From Lamellibrachia columna (taxonomy: Eukaryota > Annelida > Polychaeta > Sabellida > Siboglinidae), in contig OY759266.1 of the NCBI GenBank assembly GCA_963662155.1, positions 55,051,510-55,115,509 of the forward strand: 64,000 nt of DNA. The letters are read 5' to 3'. A program made the position numbers and the translations under genes. How positions within the stretch are numbered: the first letter of the stretch is position 1; each line of letters begins with the position of its first letter. Below are positions 1 through 11,900 of the stretch, piece after piece. Below the pieces are notes generated by a model. It searched no databases and had not been told where the DNA came from. It was given only the letters and a program-made list of their open reading frames with translations.

Positions 1-270
1 CCATCATACAACCGTTCCACTGCTATCTAATTACATTTCTACTACCTTTCCATAATCTATCCTCTACCTTTCTACAACCTTTCCATGACCTTTCTTCAAC
101 CCTTCCATAACCTTTCTACCTTTCGACAACCTTTCCATTACCCTTCACTACATTTCTACTACCTTTCCGTGCCCTGTCCACCACCTTTCTACTATCATTT
201 CGCAACCTTTCCACAACCTTTCCACAACCTGTCCGCTGCTTTCCTACAACAACCTCTTAAAAGCCTGTCT
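1..270. repeat. Pyrimidine-rich imperfect minisatellite
   Basis: The plus strand repeats a CCTTTC core at roughly 10-25 bp spacing (variants of CTACAACCTTTC and CCACAACCTTTC). The short open frame across it is a by-product of the repeat and not a gene. Confidence 0.6.
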
Positions 271-385
271 AGAAACATGTAAGACATAAGAAGCACTGGA
301 CATTGAATTTGGGATACATTTATTTCAACAAAGACCGCTGACCGTTCATTTGGCGATCAGCTAATTCACACTGGCATAGCATCGA

Positions 386-2290
386 TCAGTAATTGACACC
401 GGCATAGCATCCATTAAGCATCGCCGGGCAGACGAATACATGCATCACAGTCAACGATGTCACAGTCTCATCAACAAACCACATGTTGTCATCAGAGAAA
501 GCTTCATCACTGTCAAAAGATGATAACAATCTTTGATCTAGACATTTATCCTTATCTTTAGTACATGCGTTTAAAGACTGGATTGTAGTAAATAGAGTTG
601 TATCGTCTGCATACATTACATATTTAAATGTCTTACTTGACTTTGGTAAATCGTTTATGTATATTACAAAAATAAATGGGCCTATTATGGAGCCTTGTGG
701 CACACCTGTAGTAATAGGCAGAGTTTCAGAAATGTTATTGTTGTATGTAACATATTGTTTTCTATTTTTAAAGTAGCTTTCCATTAGTTCTAGAACGTTG
801 TCACATATTCCATACATGTGTAATTTGTTTAATACAATTTTGTGTTCTAAGGTGTCAAATGCTTTTGATAGATCTAAAAAATATTGATAGATGTTTCATT
901 TGAATCCAGCGCGGTTATAGTTCTGTCAATTACTTCCATGATGGCATATTCTGTTGAGTAACAAGATTTGAAGCCGTAATGGTTAGCATTGAAAAGTGAA
1001 TGTTCTGTAAAAAATTAATATATCTGATATCATCGTCATCATTTTTAAAGATAGGAATGACTTTCGCAATTTTCAACCTGTCTGGGAAGATTCCAGTATT
1101 AAATATTTGGTTATGAAATAATGTTAAGTGTTTAATTAATATGAGTTTTAAATATTTTAATTGGATCAATGCAATACCGTCATGACCACTACTGTTTTTT
1201 GCAGGGAATTTGTAAATTATTTTGATTAATGATTGTTCATTTATTTCGTGGAATTGAAAAAAACAGTTCAGAATTTCCTGTCAGATAGAAACTATGATTT
1301 TTGTTACTTGTGTGTTTGATTTTGTTGGCGAGGTGTTGTCCTATGTTTGTAAAGAATAAATTTTATTTATTAGCAATTTCTACAGTGTCAGTTATTTTGC
1401 AGTCTCCGTCTCTAAAACATATAGGTAATGATCTAATTTTTTTTTGGTTGGATCTTTGTAAAATTTCATTTATAGTTTTCCAAGTTTTTCTTGTGTCATT
1501 TTTATATTTGTTAAACAATTGTTCATAATATATAAATTTGGCTGCTCTGATACTTCTTTTTACAATTATAGGCTTTTAAGTTTATCTTTTTATTGATGTG
1601 GGATTTGTCAACTTGATCTGCTTATGTAAGTTGTCTCTGTATTTAATAGATTTAAGTATGCCATTTGTTATCCACAATGAGTTTTTGTGTTTATATTTGT
1701 TAAATGTGACTAATTTATATGGCATATGTTTAACATTTGCATTTTCTAGTAAATCCATGAGTATGTTGTAATTACTATTTGGATCAGACAAATGATTTTT
1801 ATATAATTTCCCCATAACATTTGAATTAATTATTTCATTTGAAAAATTTTACATAGCTTTTTCATTTTGTAAATGTATGTTGACTAATTTAGGGGGACAT
1901 TTTTTAGTTGGAACAGTTTCGATAAATAAAAAATATGGTTGGTGGCCTGAAAATTGTTTGATTAAAGTACCTGCTGTTGATTGTAGCATTATTTGGCTTA
2001 GTTTAAAAAAAAATGTGTCAATTAATGTGCCAGAAAATCTGGTTGGGAATGTTATTTTAGGAAAGAAACTAAATCCTGTTAAGGTGTCATAAAACTCACT
2101 AGAATATTCTTTATCATTAATTTTAAGCAAAGCAAATTTATACTGAAATCTCATCTCCGGCAATAATAACTTTTGCAATAAAGTTTTAATAATATTAATG
2201 AAAATTCTTCAATAAATTGTTTCTAGTTAACGTTTAGGTCTCGAGGTGGTCTGTATATATTACCAACTATTAAACGCACAGCATCTTTTC
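386..2290 (-). mobile_element. Decayed non-LTR retrotransposon (endonuclease-RT)
   Basis: Read on the minus strand, four frames in order give parts of one LINE polyprotein. At 2178-1849 is the end of an APE-type endonuclease with a PTRF..TLID stretch and an SGHQPYFLF segment like the usual SDHxP motif. At 1815-1582 is the linker (WITNGILKSIKYRD). At 1169-930 are the RT fingers (GIFPDRLKIAKVIPIFK). At 817-386 are the RT palm motifs [13 protein letters not shown] and YADDT. Frameshifts separate the pieces and the thumb is missing, because the frame leaves RT-like sequence near 530. The composition is AT-rich. The layout resembles jockey/CR1-group LINEs; the exact clade is not resolved. Confidence 0.8.
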
Positions 2291-3365
2291 ACGGGCCGCA
2301 CTCGTCTTATATAGGGGAAGGTAGTGTTAGTTGAGTAATGTTTCATTCTTTTTTATATCTAGGGCACACTCATATTCCTATGTCAGAATTGTTTTTACTC
2401 ACACAAACTATGATTACTAGTAGATCATTTTATACCAAGATATATATCTTGTATCCATAGATAATTATATGTATTTAATTTAAATAGGGTTGGTAAGCTG
2501 GCTCAACTAACACTTGTGTAGTGTAAGTTGGGTAAATGCTTTATTTGTATAATTTACGTAGGCCTTGTACTCAAATTTCATTACAACTCAGCCAACACAT
2601 CTAACCAATGGGTACAACACGTCTCTGACTAGTTTAATTAATAAGTTGGCATACTTAATTAATATAGACTTATAAGGCCAATCGCAACCAGAGCAACCAA
2701 CTAAATATATATATATATATATATATTTACGCAGCCACTAAATAGCAAACAATTAATTTGCCATATTGATGTGGAAGCTCGTGCATACGGCTATCTATGC
2801 ACCTGGACATGCTATGAAATAATAATAATTAGATCCGTTTTTTATGTAAGATTCATCTTAACATTTTGCTGTTGTCGATCACATAAGCGTAATGCGTTTA
2901 GAAAGGACTCATGCTATCGGCAGCCCCCCTCTCGATCTACTGGTTACGGTACGGAGCGTACGCGTCTGCCTTCTCGGAAATTAGGTCACGTCGAAAACGA
3001 CAGACGGTGCACAAGGTCGAAAAATAGTTGTGTAGAATCAGTGACAGCGGACCTTTATATAGATGGCCGTGCTTGCTGCATTAACTGGGGCCTCTCAACA
3101 CACGAGGCTGTGCGTTCATTCGTCGTCTACACGGAAATAGCTGCGTCGGAGGAAACATAGGCACAGGCCTGTGGCGGTAGGTCGATCTAGATTCAGTTCG
3201 TATTAGTGTCCTGTTGTTTGATCATGTCATGGTTTCATTGAGGCCACTTCCAAGGTGCGTGCTCTCCTCCGTGGTTCTTATAACGCCCTTCGGGGTTCTA
3301 CCAACACCACTAAAGGAATAGTAAAGCATAATATTACTATACCACTCGGAACAGATTTAGGACCT
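2291..3365. other. No gene recognised; short AT tract and small inverted repeat
   Basis: An (AT)n run lies at 2704-2727. A 12-bp inverted pair (GTGTTAGTTGAG near 2325 and CTCAACTAACAC near 2504) brackets about 170 bp. An open frame of 129 codons at 2771-3160 has no recognisable motif, so I treat it as unsupported. Confidence 0.4.
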
Positions 3366-3369
3366 TCCC

Positions 3370-3600
3370 ATGTATAACATAATAGTTAGGCCTCATTTAG
3401 AATACTGCATACATGTTTGGAGACCGTATCGTAAGAAGAACATTATGTAAGCTAGACATAATATAAAGGAAAGCTGATTACATAATTGAAAGACCTTAGA
3501 AGAAGTAGCGTTAATAAAAGAATTATGCATATAAGAAAGTATTCATTCTCCCAATGAACAATACACGAATGGAACAAATAATTTATTCATTGTATAAAAT
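3370..3600 (+). pseudogene. RT thumb fragment of a LINE
   Basis: From 3370 the plus strand reads VRPHLEYCIHVWRPYRKKN within a short frame that soon meets a stop. This is the conserved RT thumb segment of LINE polyproteins (usual form VRPHLEYCxxxWSPYxKKD). Downstream sequence to about 3540 keeps scattered similarity (KTLEEVALIKELCI) across frame changes. Only the 3' part of the element remains. Confidence 0.65.
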
Positions 3601-4090
3601 AGCAGCATATCTTATAAGGGCGGGCTACATATAGATCTATACTTTGGACTCTAGACAAGTCAATGCCTTAATTATTTGTCTATTTCAGCCTGTTGTTGTT
3701 GCTTTGGTTGGCAATCTTCTAAAATGTGGTTAACATATGGTTAGTTTCACATTTTGTTGCAATTAACATAGCATTGTCTAATTTAAATGGCTTTGAACCA
3801 CGAAGCACAAACTATTTAATGTGGCAGCTGGTGTTGGTTAACGCGTCACTGAGAGAACGAGGTGACACTGACTCGGTATAACCACACTCTCTACACGCTG
3901 GTGTGACTCATGCAGACGTATTCGTGTAGCCTGCTTTGTGTCCGCTGTGTGCACATAAACTACTGCTAGACTGCCATTCATGGTAGCCCATGCAGTTGTC
4001 CTCGACTACTCTGTTTACTGTGCCAGTTGTCTGTCACAGCTGATTAGCGTGACTCAGATGTTTAATACGCCTTTCTCTCGTCCCATTTAA
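3600..4090. other. Anonymous sequence
   Basis: I see no gene, RNA or repeat structure here. The sequence is mixed in composition with stops in all frames. Confidence 0.4.
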
Positions 4091-4091
4091 A

Positions 4092-4504
4092 GGTAAAAAG
4101 GTAAAGGTATGTTCTTATATAGCGCGGTATCCAAACCGTAGGACCGCTCAAAGCGCTTTACACTTCACCCCCTGGCAGACCTGTTCATTCCAAGGCCATC
4201 TCAACTTCTCTGGGAAACATTCAGCCACACTGCAGTTGCGCGAAGACTATTCGTTCACATTTCCACCACTGTCTGTATCGCCAGGTACTCATTTATACAG
4301 CTGAGTGAACTGCGGCAACTGCGCGAAGACTATTCATTCACATTTCCACCACTGTCTGTATCGCCAGGTACTCATTTATACACCTGAGTGAACTGCGGCA
4401 ACATGGGGTGATCATACTTGCCAACGGTTCGAAGCGACCGCAGTGGGAAACCGGGTTCTCTCGATTGAGAGTCCGGCTTTCTAACCGGTATGCCATCGCG
4501 CCCC
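4092..4504 (-). mobile_element. tRNA-derived SINE with a duplicated core
   Basis: On the minus strand the element starts near 4504 with a tRNA-like head: GGGGCGCGATGGCATACC, an A-box-like TGGCATACCGGTTAGA and a B-box-like GCTTCGAACCG. The body carries CAGCTGTATAAATGAGTACC, a core motif I recall from several invertebrate SINE families. The 3' part has TAAAGCGCTTTGAGCG and CGCGCTATATAAG, and the tail is a simple ACCTTT repeat. The body segment of about 75-85 bp is present twice (about 4230-4305 and 4313-4396 on the plus strand), so this copy has an internal tandem duplication. Confidence 0.75.
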
Positions 4505-5092
4505 ACCAATGGATTTAATGGAAACAGGACTCAGTGGCCGACAGAAAATCGCGATTGCGATTATGACAGCAGGACACGCACGCACGCACGCACGCATGGG
4601 CTCGACCTCCATTCGACTACATTCTTGGAAAGCAATCGTTCGACTAGAATCAAGAGTTTCCAACATCTCCAGGCAGTTCTCAGAGCAGTACTGCTCAACG
4701 AATTTGTCCGGGATCACGGTGATCGTTTGAATGGGTGGAAGAGCCTTCGACAGACTAATGAGTTTAAGCCCGAAATTCTGGTGCTTGAGGCAGAGACACA
4801 CAAGTCGTTCTGCAAAAAGAACCAGCCTAATGTTCTTGGGTCTCGACTTGCAGAAGAAAGCCAAACTTGTTGTATCTGTTGGGTGTTCCGACTTGAATTG
4901 TGTGTAGAGGTTATGTAGGTAGTCCTTCAGTACATACATCTGCCGTTTCTCGCGGACCACCTTTAAATTGTCCTTTTTTCCTGGCATGCATGTTGCGTTA
5001 TCCACCCGTTTGAGGAACTCCTCAATTATTTTCCTTTTCCTCCTGCTCTCCATCAAACTCCTGCCGCTGGTGCGCGACTTTTTGGCGAACAT
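4481..5092 (-). CDS. Conserved uncharacterised domain protein, 3' end overwritten by SINE
   Basis: The minus-strand frame opens with ATG at 5092 and runs 203 codons. Residues 1-130 follow a pattern I recall from many invertebrate proteins: a basic start, EFLKRVDNATCMPGKKD, then YLHNLYTQFKSEHP, FFCKSRPKNIRL and a cysteine pair (VCLCLKHQN). In relatives this block is written roughly as GKKD..KxKR.L...L..LYxxFxxxHP...F..LRP, often inside unassigned transposon-like genes. The last 60 or so residues run into the (GCGT)n stretch near 4575 and the SINE, so the original C-terminus is lost. Function unknown. It could be an exon of a larger gene or a transposon ORF. Confidence 0.45.
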   Translation of the reverse strand: MFAKKSRTSGRSLMESRRKRKIIEEFLKRVDNATCMPGKKDNLKVVREKRQMYVLKDYLHNLYTQFKSEHPTDTTSLAFFCKSRPKNIRLVLFAERLVCLCLKHQNFGLKLISLSKALPPIQTITVIPDKFVEQYCSENCLEMLETLDSSRTIAFQECSRMEVEPMRACVRACPAVIIAIAIFCRPLSPVSIKSIGGARWHTG

Positions 5093-6462
5093 TCCACGAT
5101 ATACTCCATGTTATTACAGTGCGATCTACCTATTATCGCACCGTGTAATGCAGAACACAGTATAGCGTAATGTCTTGCACTAGCAGGAACATTTTTGTAG
5201 TCATTATCGTGGTATGCATGTGTACTTCAGTTAGTGCTCAGAAAGTAGTGTCAGTTGAGTGAAACCATAGAATCTGTATTACGTTTACCTACCTTCGGCT
5301 TGGGAGCTATCGCATCAGCGCGTTGGAATTGTCGCTTGGTGTGGGTAATTCACGCGACACATCGCCGTCAGTTATACTGGCTCTAAATGCAATAGCGCGG
5401 TTCTGGTAGTTTATCTAAAGTTTGTTTTGCAATAACGTCTCTGAAAATTTGGTAGTTGCTGGGAACGAGTCCTACTTACATCCGAAATTATATTGTTACC
5501 TAAACAAATTAGCTCATCAACTTAGAGAAACAAGTACTTTCTTCAAACCATTGAAAACCATGGTTCTGGTCGTTTCAGCCCAAGATGCACTTCAAAATAA
5601 TTGGACACTGTCGCAATTTTCCTGATTTCGTAACAAACCACATGCAATTGTTTTTCTCGCATATAGGCCTATGTATTTATATGCAGCACATATTACTCAT
5701 TCTTATTTCAATAGCCCAATTTTATATAAACCTATAGGTCCCTTTATTGTTGGTTCTAGTCGTTTCAAAGTACCATGGTAGGAATTGTTTTCAAGCAATA
5801 ACTATGAATCATGTGTACATGGAAATACATCAAGAGAAATGTATTTGTGAATAAAAATATCTATTTTCGGTTAGTGAAAACATTAAATATTTCGGGAAAG
5901 GCCACCTTCTCATTAGTTAGGCATATTCAGTGTCATATCTTAATCAAACGTCAACAGTGGATTGGTGCTTACCTTAACTGAATTGGAGTTCATTTTATGA
6001 CGATGTTATGCTAAGTGGACAAATTTGGGACACTGGCTTTTCGGGATAATGACCCTGTTACTCTCTGGGCCGTCACGTGAACGGACGTTCGCCAGGCACC
6101 TCGCGATTCCGCAAGTGAAGTAATAAGCTGCTAACTGGGACATGGGTTGGTGATTGGTAGAGCTTATTTCACACGTAGGTGGGTAATGCATAAGTGCACC
6201 TCTAGGGCCACGTGCTGTTCCGAGATCCCTAGCACATTTGCCCGGAGCGAAGCAGTAAGGAAGACTTACACACTTGGCTCTCAGGAGCTGTCTTGCGGTA
6301 GCAGCTGGAAGCGAGAGTAGGAGGCCTACACTACAAATTACACGCAAAACTACATATGCATAATCAAGTAAAATATCACCAACAAATTGCCCCCCAAAAC
6401 TGCCCAAACGAATTATTCGCAGCTTTAGTTACGTTTTATTTAGACGTGCTTTGTGTGCGCAG
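5093..6462. other. Upstream region of the CARD gene; possible repeat at 6006-6407
   Basis: No exon can be supported. A CARD-gene 5' exon is expected somewhere upstream because 6461-6462 looks like a splice acceptor, but no promoter or donor stands out. The minus-strand open frame at 6006-6407 contains MHYPPTCEISSTNHQPMSQL, which looks like translated dispersed repeat sequence; a related short stretch (AGGTGGGTAAT) recurs near 24068. Treated as non-coding. Confidence 0.35.
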
Positions 6463-6784
6463 GTCGGTCAACATCGGCGATTGAGGATGAATGACCTTGA
6501 AAAGCGGGTGATATCCAAACACCGGAACGATCTTGAGAACAAACTAGACGTGAAAGACCTGCTTCCTCTTCTGATTCAAGAGAGCATTATAACAAACGAC
6601 GATGAAGAACGGATTACGAATGAAACAACGCGTACGGACAAGGCAAAGAAACTGCTGAGTATTTTGCCGTACAAAGAAGATTCGTTCGCGTGTTTCATCA
6701 ATAGTGTAGAGAAAACGCAACGATATATTGCGAAGAATCTACGATCATGGGAGAAAGAACTTATAGAGGAATGGAATGGAATAG
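6463..6784 (+). CDS. CARD-domain exon (N-terminus of the CARD/SAMD9-like locus)
   Basis: The frame from ATG 6487 encodes 99 complete residues before a splice donor. Nearly all of it is a caspase recruitment domain, the six-helix death-fold module that pairs with other CARDs in innate immune and apoptotic signalling. Diagnostic features are the LLPLLIQESIITNDDEERI stretch, the helix-4 block TRTDKAKKLLSILP, and SFACFINSVEKTQRYIAKNL near the end. The exon begins after an acceptor (GTGTGCGCAG, AG at 6461-6462). The frame is also open back to 6463, so translation could begin upstream. The exon ends at the donor ATAG/GTGAGA (GT at 6785-6786) in phase 1. That phase matches the acceptors at both 7406 and 8955, so the CARD can join either a short terminal exon or the SAMD9-like exon. 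CARD identity is strong; the choice of partner exon is inference. Confidence 0.82.
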
Positions 6785-7130
6785 GTGAGATGAAATTTGC
6801 ACTGGCATATTACGATTGACGTGTCTTGTTAATTGATTAAACATAGACAATTCGGGTTAACGTTTACATGTGGTGCAATTAAATAGGTCATAAACAATTA
6901 ATCATTACGCATACAATGCTTAAAATTGCGTAAAAGTTATTCGTGCATGCTTACGTGCATTATATTTAAAACTCGGCCACTATAAGTTTGGGCTAGCGTG
7001 TCAGTGAGTAGCTATATAAATAAAACCTGGTTGTTGTTAAAGGGAGTGGTTGGTGCTTGAAGCTGTATTTTAGACAAGTATTCGAATATGTTGTTATTGT
7101 ATCTGTGTCGTCGTCGTTGTTGTTTTGTTG

Positions 7131-7398
<268 letters not shown>

Positions 7399-7406
7399 GA
7401 TCTTAG

Positions 7407-7648
7407 TGGTCGAGCTATTGCAATCACTGCGTTTGGTTGAAGTGAAAGACTGGTTGCACGAGGAGTTTGAAGATGGCAGCATCGAAGAAGCTGTTACAAT
7501 AGCAGAGATAGAAGACTACGTATCAAGGAAGCCGGAAGTGAAACGTGTGCGGGTTCTGCTGCCCAGGAATCATCTCATCACAGCTGTTGCCTCTTGCTTC
7601 CCGAGCTCGGACTGTGTCGAGGAGAAAGCTGGCGTGCTGTATCCTTGA
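7407..7648 (+). CDS. Alternative terminal exon of the CARD gene (short isoform tail)
   Basis: After the acceptor GATCTTAG (AG 7405-7406) the frame continues in phase 1 from the CARD exon for about 80 residues to TGA at 7646-7648. It contains LLQSLRLVEVKDWLHEEF, SIEEAVTIAEIEDYVSRKP and a valine-rich end. It is acidic and helical-looking and resembles no domain I can name. The spliced product CARD + tail would be about 179 aa. Codon use and the absence of stops look like real coding sequence. I see no good phase-1 donor inside it, so it reads as a last exon; an AATAAA at 8057-8062 could serve as polyadenylation signal. A skipped or alternative exon is the other possibility. Confidence 0.5.
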
Positions 7649-8484
7649 CACCGTTGGTCGTGCTAGCTTCCAACACGTTTCGTGGGATCCAGTAATATCC
7701 ATCCGTATAATAATGTATTGTTGAAATGAACAAAGTAATTGCGTTGGCAGCAACACAATTTTACGTCGCCACTGCCTGTGTCTGTCATACATGGCGTATT
7801 TCTCCTGTTACACTTGGTATGTTGGCAACGTAACAGTGACACAAGGACAAAGTGCAAACACAATGGACACCGCCTGCTACACCAGTCACTAAAATGCGTA
7901 TTTTCGTCATTGGTGGTGTGACGTCATTGGTGGTGTGACGTCTCAGTGCAACAACACAGCGTAGCATACTTTATAATAATATAATACTAATGTAGCTGTA
8001 GATTGTAGAGCGTCTAATATCCATAAAATGCTCAAAGGCGCTGTTTACAATATAACAATAAATATATACCAATGTGTCCGCTACTGGCAGCGGCAGTTAA
8101 ACAAATTAAACAAATTCATTCCTTACCTTATTCGTTCAGTCTTCGTAGGCTGCGTAGAAAGGCGCCATGTTCGAGCCTCTCAGTGGAGCCAGACACCGCG
8201 GTCATTATTCCCGGACAGCATGCGAGTCGTGAGTAAAGGGCAGGAGAACATGTTACATATGTTTATGTAACTGGTCGTATACGAATGTACTCAACGTCCT
8301 TGCTGAACCCAGTTAACCAGACTCAAAACATTATATGTCTAAACGAAAATAGTACTTATGTTAGGCAGTCAGTATGTACCTTGTGATTTCCCTTTTAAGG
8401 AACTAGTCTATATTTACAACAAAAAAAGATTCTGTAGATCAATTCTAAATTGCTTGGTCGCCAAATATATCTTAATAGCAACAT
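7649..8484. other. 3' flank/intron, no gene seen
   Basis: A 17-bp direct duplication (TCATTGGTGGTGTGACG) lies at 7906-7940. An AATAAA is present at 8057-8062. Open frames of 60-90 codons here lack motifs. Confidence 0.4.
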
Positions 8485-8782
8485 CAGGAGCGGATCTAGG
8501 CTGTTTGGCAGGGGGTCTGAGTCAGTAGTAGTCATATGTCATTCTACTTACGAACCGGGGGGGGGGGACGATACATGTGTCGTTCTACTTACATAAGGGT
8601 TAATATTAGCCGGCTGCTAATACTTCAGTATTTACATTGACACTAGTTCCTAGTGTCAATGTAGTGTTGGCCTATATACGTGTTACTTTACCGTAGTATT
8701 TGCCATGGACACAGTCTAAGACCCCCCCTCCATGGCCCAGGAGGTCTTGAGACCCCTAAGACCCCCCCTGGATCCGCTGCTG
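8485..8782. mobile_element. hAT-like MITE candidate with internal hairpin
   Basis: The ends are inverted repeats: CAGGAGCGGATCTAGG at 8485-8500 and the complement of CAGCAGCGGATCCAGG at 8767-8782 (14 of 16 match). The CAGxxGCGGATCxAGG form is typical of hAT termini. The 298-bp interior has no coding capacity, poly-G/poly-C runs, and a perfect 13-bp inverted repeat with a 3-nt loop at 8634-8662 (ACATTGACACTAG and its complement). The flanking 8-mers do not match, so the expected hAT target duplication is not visible. It lies 170 bp before the SAMD9-like exon. Confidence 0.6.
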
Positions 8783-8955
8783 AATATATGCCAGATGCTT
8801 ACGTAAACTATCACCGGAACGGGGACGAAAGAAATCGTGAACTGTACAGTGTGAATTATGAAACGGTTCCACGTTCTGTAGAACGCATAAACGTCCATAG
8901 TATTACTACGGGGTTTATATCTCCATATTACACTGGCGTTCTCTGTGCGTTGTAG

Positions 8956-11900
8956 GAACGGCACCGGCAATGCACACCTGGACGATCGACCATGTGTGTG
9001 AGTGGATGGCCGGCGTCGGCGTGGGACGGGACGCCATTGAACAGTTCCGCTCTGAGAAGGTTGACGGGCGCGTCTTGTTGGGGATCACGCTGGACGAACT
9101 GAAGAACGAGTTCACGTCTCTACGATTCGGGGAACGGAAGACAATCATGATGGAAGTGGAGAAAACAAAAGAGAAAGAAGCTGAAAGAACCGCAATGAGT
9201 ACACCACAAAGACGCAGTCTCTCCGAGGACGAGCAGTGCGACAACACATCACCCGCAGAGCTGGATGATGACAAGGCCGAGTCTGGAGCTGTTGACTGCA
9301 ATCCCGTCGGTGTGTCTGGAGCCGGTTCTTTAAAGTGTTCGGAGATCTGCAGAACCTTTGACAGGGACGTCACGTTAACGGATAAATACACACACCACGA
9401 TATATTGTCGTGCAGCGAAGGGCAACCGCAGGACTTGCTGCAGCCAATTCATCGTTTTGTTCAGACCGATCTGTCCACTGGCGAAGGAACATTCATCCTT
9501 GCATCCGAAACCGTACGCTTTGTGTGCGCGTGCCTGAACGACCGAACGAATGGAACGCTTCACTTTGGCGTGGCATCCAACACTTCCGACAATGCGAAGA
9601 CTGGCGAGGTACTCGGCACTACTCTCAAAGATGAGAAGCAGGTCTACGAAGATTACGTGAGGAAAGCTATAACGAGGTGCTTCGTTCCGGAACAACGCGA
9701 TATAGCACTGGCGTGTGTGCGTCCGCTAAAGTTCATTGAAGTAATCCCTACACACGATACACCGACATTCGTTGTGGAGATAGACGTCGTTCCGAGCTAC
9801 AGCCTATGTCAAGAAGAAGCTTTCTTCATTCTTGTTCCAAGGCCTAAAACTAGCAAAACTGATATTTTGCAGTTCGAGAGGCAGACAGTATACAGCTGGA
9901 GAGAGAACAGTCCAACTGAAATACGAGACGACGAGCTGGTTCGGTTCATGAAGTTCAAGCAGAAGCTGGCAGAGACACGGAAAGAGAGAGAAGAGGGATA
10001 TCGGCTGAGTTTCAACAACATTGCCTACTCAATGTTGAAAGATAAGCTGATTAACCTGCTGTGCCTCGGGGAAGATGGTTTCATTGGAGACATCTACCCA
10101 ATACTTGTGATCAACAAACCCGGCGATCACATGGACCAGTCGTTCATGAAAGAAAACATGAACTTTCTCCACAACATCGAATGGAAAGCCGTTTTCGACT
10201 TCGACGCCAAATCAGCAGTGTGTGACTTCATCACCAAAGAAGATCAACTGATCAAAATCAGCACCACCGCTAATGACTTCCACTCTCGCTCGAGCAAAAA
10301 CATTGACGATCCTGATCGACTGAAAAGTCTGGAAGAAGATATCAGAAACTCCATCCCATATCAATGGATATTTGTCAACGGTCACAACGGCACAGGTGTA
10401 GACCCCCTTGAACCTTACGCATGGAAGAAACAGAAGCGGGAAGGGTTCAAGAAGGCCGTGGACTTCTTTGCCAGTGAAATTCCTGCAGGAAGAGCAATCG
10501 TTGTGTTCGTTCTTCTATCCAAAGACTGGAAAGTGATGCTAGAAGCAGCTGAAGAGTTCTTCTCTGCCTTTCCCGACCAGTGGATGTGTATCGCCAAGGA
10601 AGAGAACGTTTCCCAACCGTGGAACGAAGAGTTGCTCCGACGACATTGCATCGACAAAGAGTCGATGGAGAACCGCATGATAGTTGGAATGCCATGGGAA
10701 CATGTCCAAGAGGCGGTTCAACAAATCCGAGGGCCGAGTAGAACAGGAGAATGCATGCTGCACACGTCAACGGGAACGTATGTACCGATGAAGAAGATAA
10801 CGCTGAACGAACTCGGAGACTTGGAGATTCTCAGTGCTGTGCAGTGCGAAAACACGGAGATTCGGGATTCCGATAAGCTGGATGACTATCGCAAGAAAGT
10901 GGAAGAGACATTCTACAAAGGCGGAGAAGTGGACTGGTGGAACTTCTACTTTCCGGAGAACGTATTAGAGAGGACGATCGGCGCGAAAGCCAAGGAGACT
11001 GTGCAGAAGGAACTGCAGAATGATTCGGGAGGAAACATTGGCAAAGTGACAGTGTACCACGAGCCGGGAGCTGGAGGAACGACAACATGTAAGCACATCC
11101 TGTGGGACCTCAAGAAGACACGCCGATGCGCCATCGTACGGAACATCTCCGAACAGACATACAAGCAGATTCTCAAATTGTGGTCGTTCAAAGACGAACG
11201 ACCCAAAGCGGTGCTGGTGCTTTTGGACAACCAAGACGAAGAGAAGGCCAGAGTGCTTCAGGCGATGGTGGAGGAAACCGCCAAGCACTTGACACGCGAC
11301 GAACCGTTGAGACAACAAAGTCCAGTCTGCGTTTTCCTCTTGTGTCGACGACATTCCACACTATCCGGGAGGAAGGCGCCATCGGGTTCGATGATGGTTT
11401 CACTGAAGCAAGAGCTAGACCCCAGGGAGATAATGTGGTTCAAGAAGAAATACAAGGAACTTGAGGATAACTACGAAGAGAACAACGGGGTAGATCCGAA
11501 ACACTTGATATCATTCAACATCCTGAAGGAAAACTTCGATAAAGAGTACATTAAGAGAACCGTAATGACACTGCTAGATGGCATATTGTCTGACAAGGAA
11601 CGGCTGCTTCTGAAATACGTAGCTCTGGTGAACGCGTTTGAGTTAGGGTTTCATTCTCTACCTACCTGCGCCTTCGACACGCTCATGGTTGACCTTCCGT
11701 TCGCCCCTGGACCACGAAGAGGGCCACACGCGGTTTCCTATCGCTGGGAAACGAAACTTAGCAAGGGAATCAGAATCCTAACCAATGAAGTATACAGCCA
11801 AGGGTTGGGATACATCCATAGTATCCGAATCACCAGTCCTCTTTTATCGAAAGTCATTCTGGCACAGTTGAGGAAACGACCCAATGAATTCGAGGAACCA

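Noticed and set aside
2771..3160. 129-codon plus-strand ORF
   Set aside because: No recognisable motif, and composition like the surrounding non-coding sequence.
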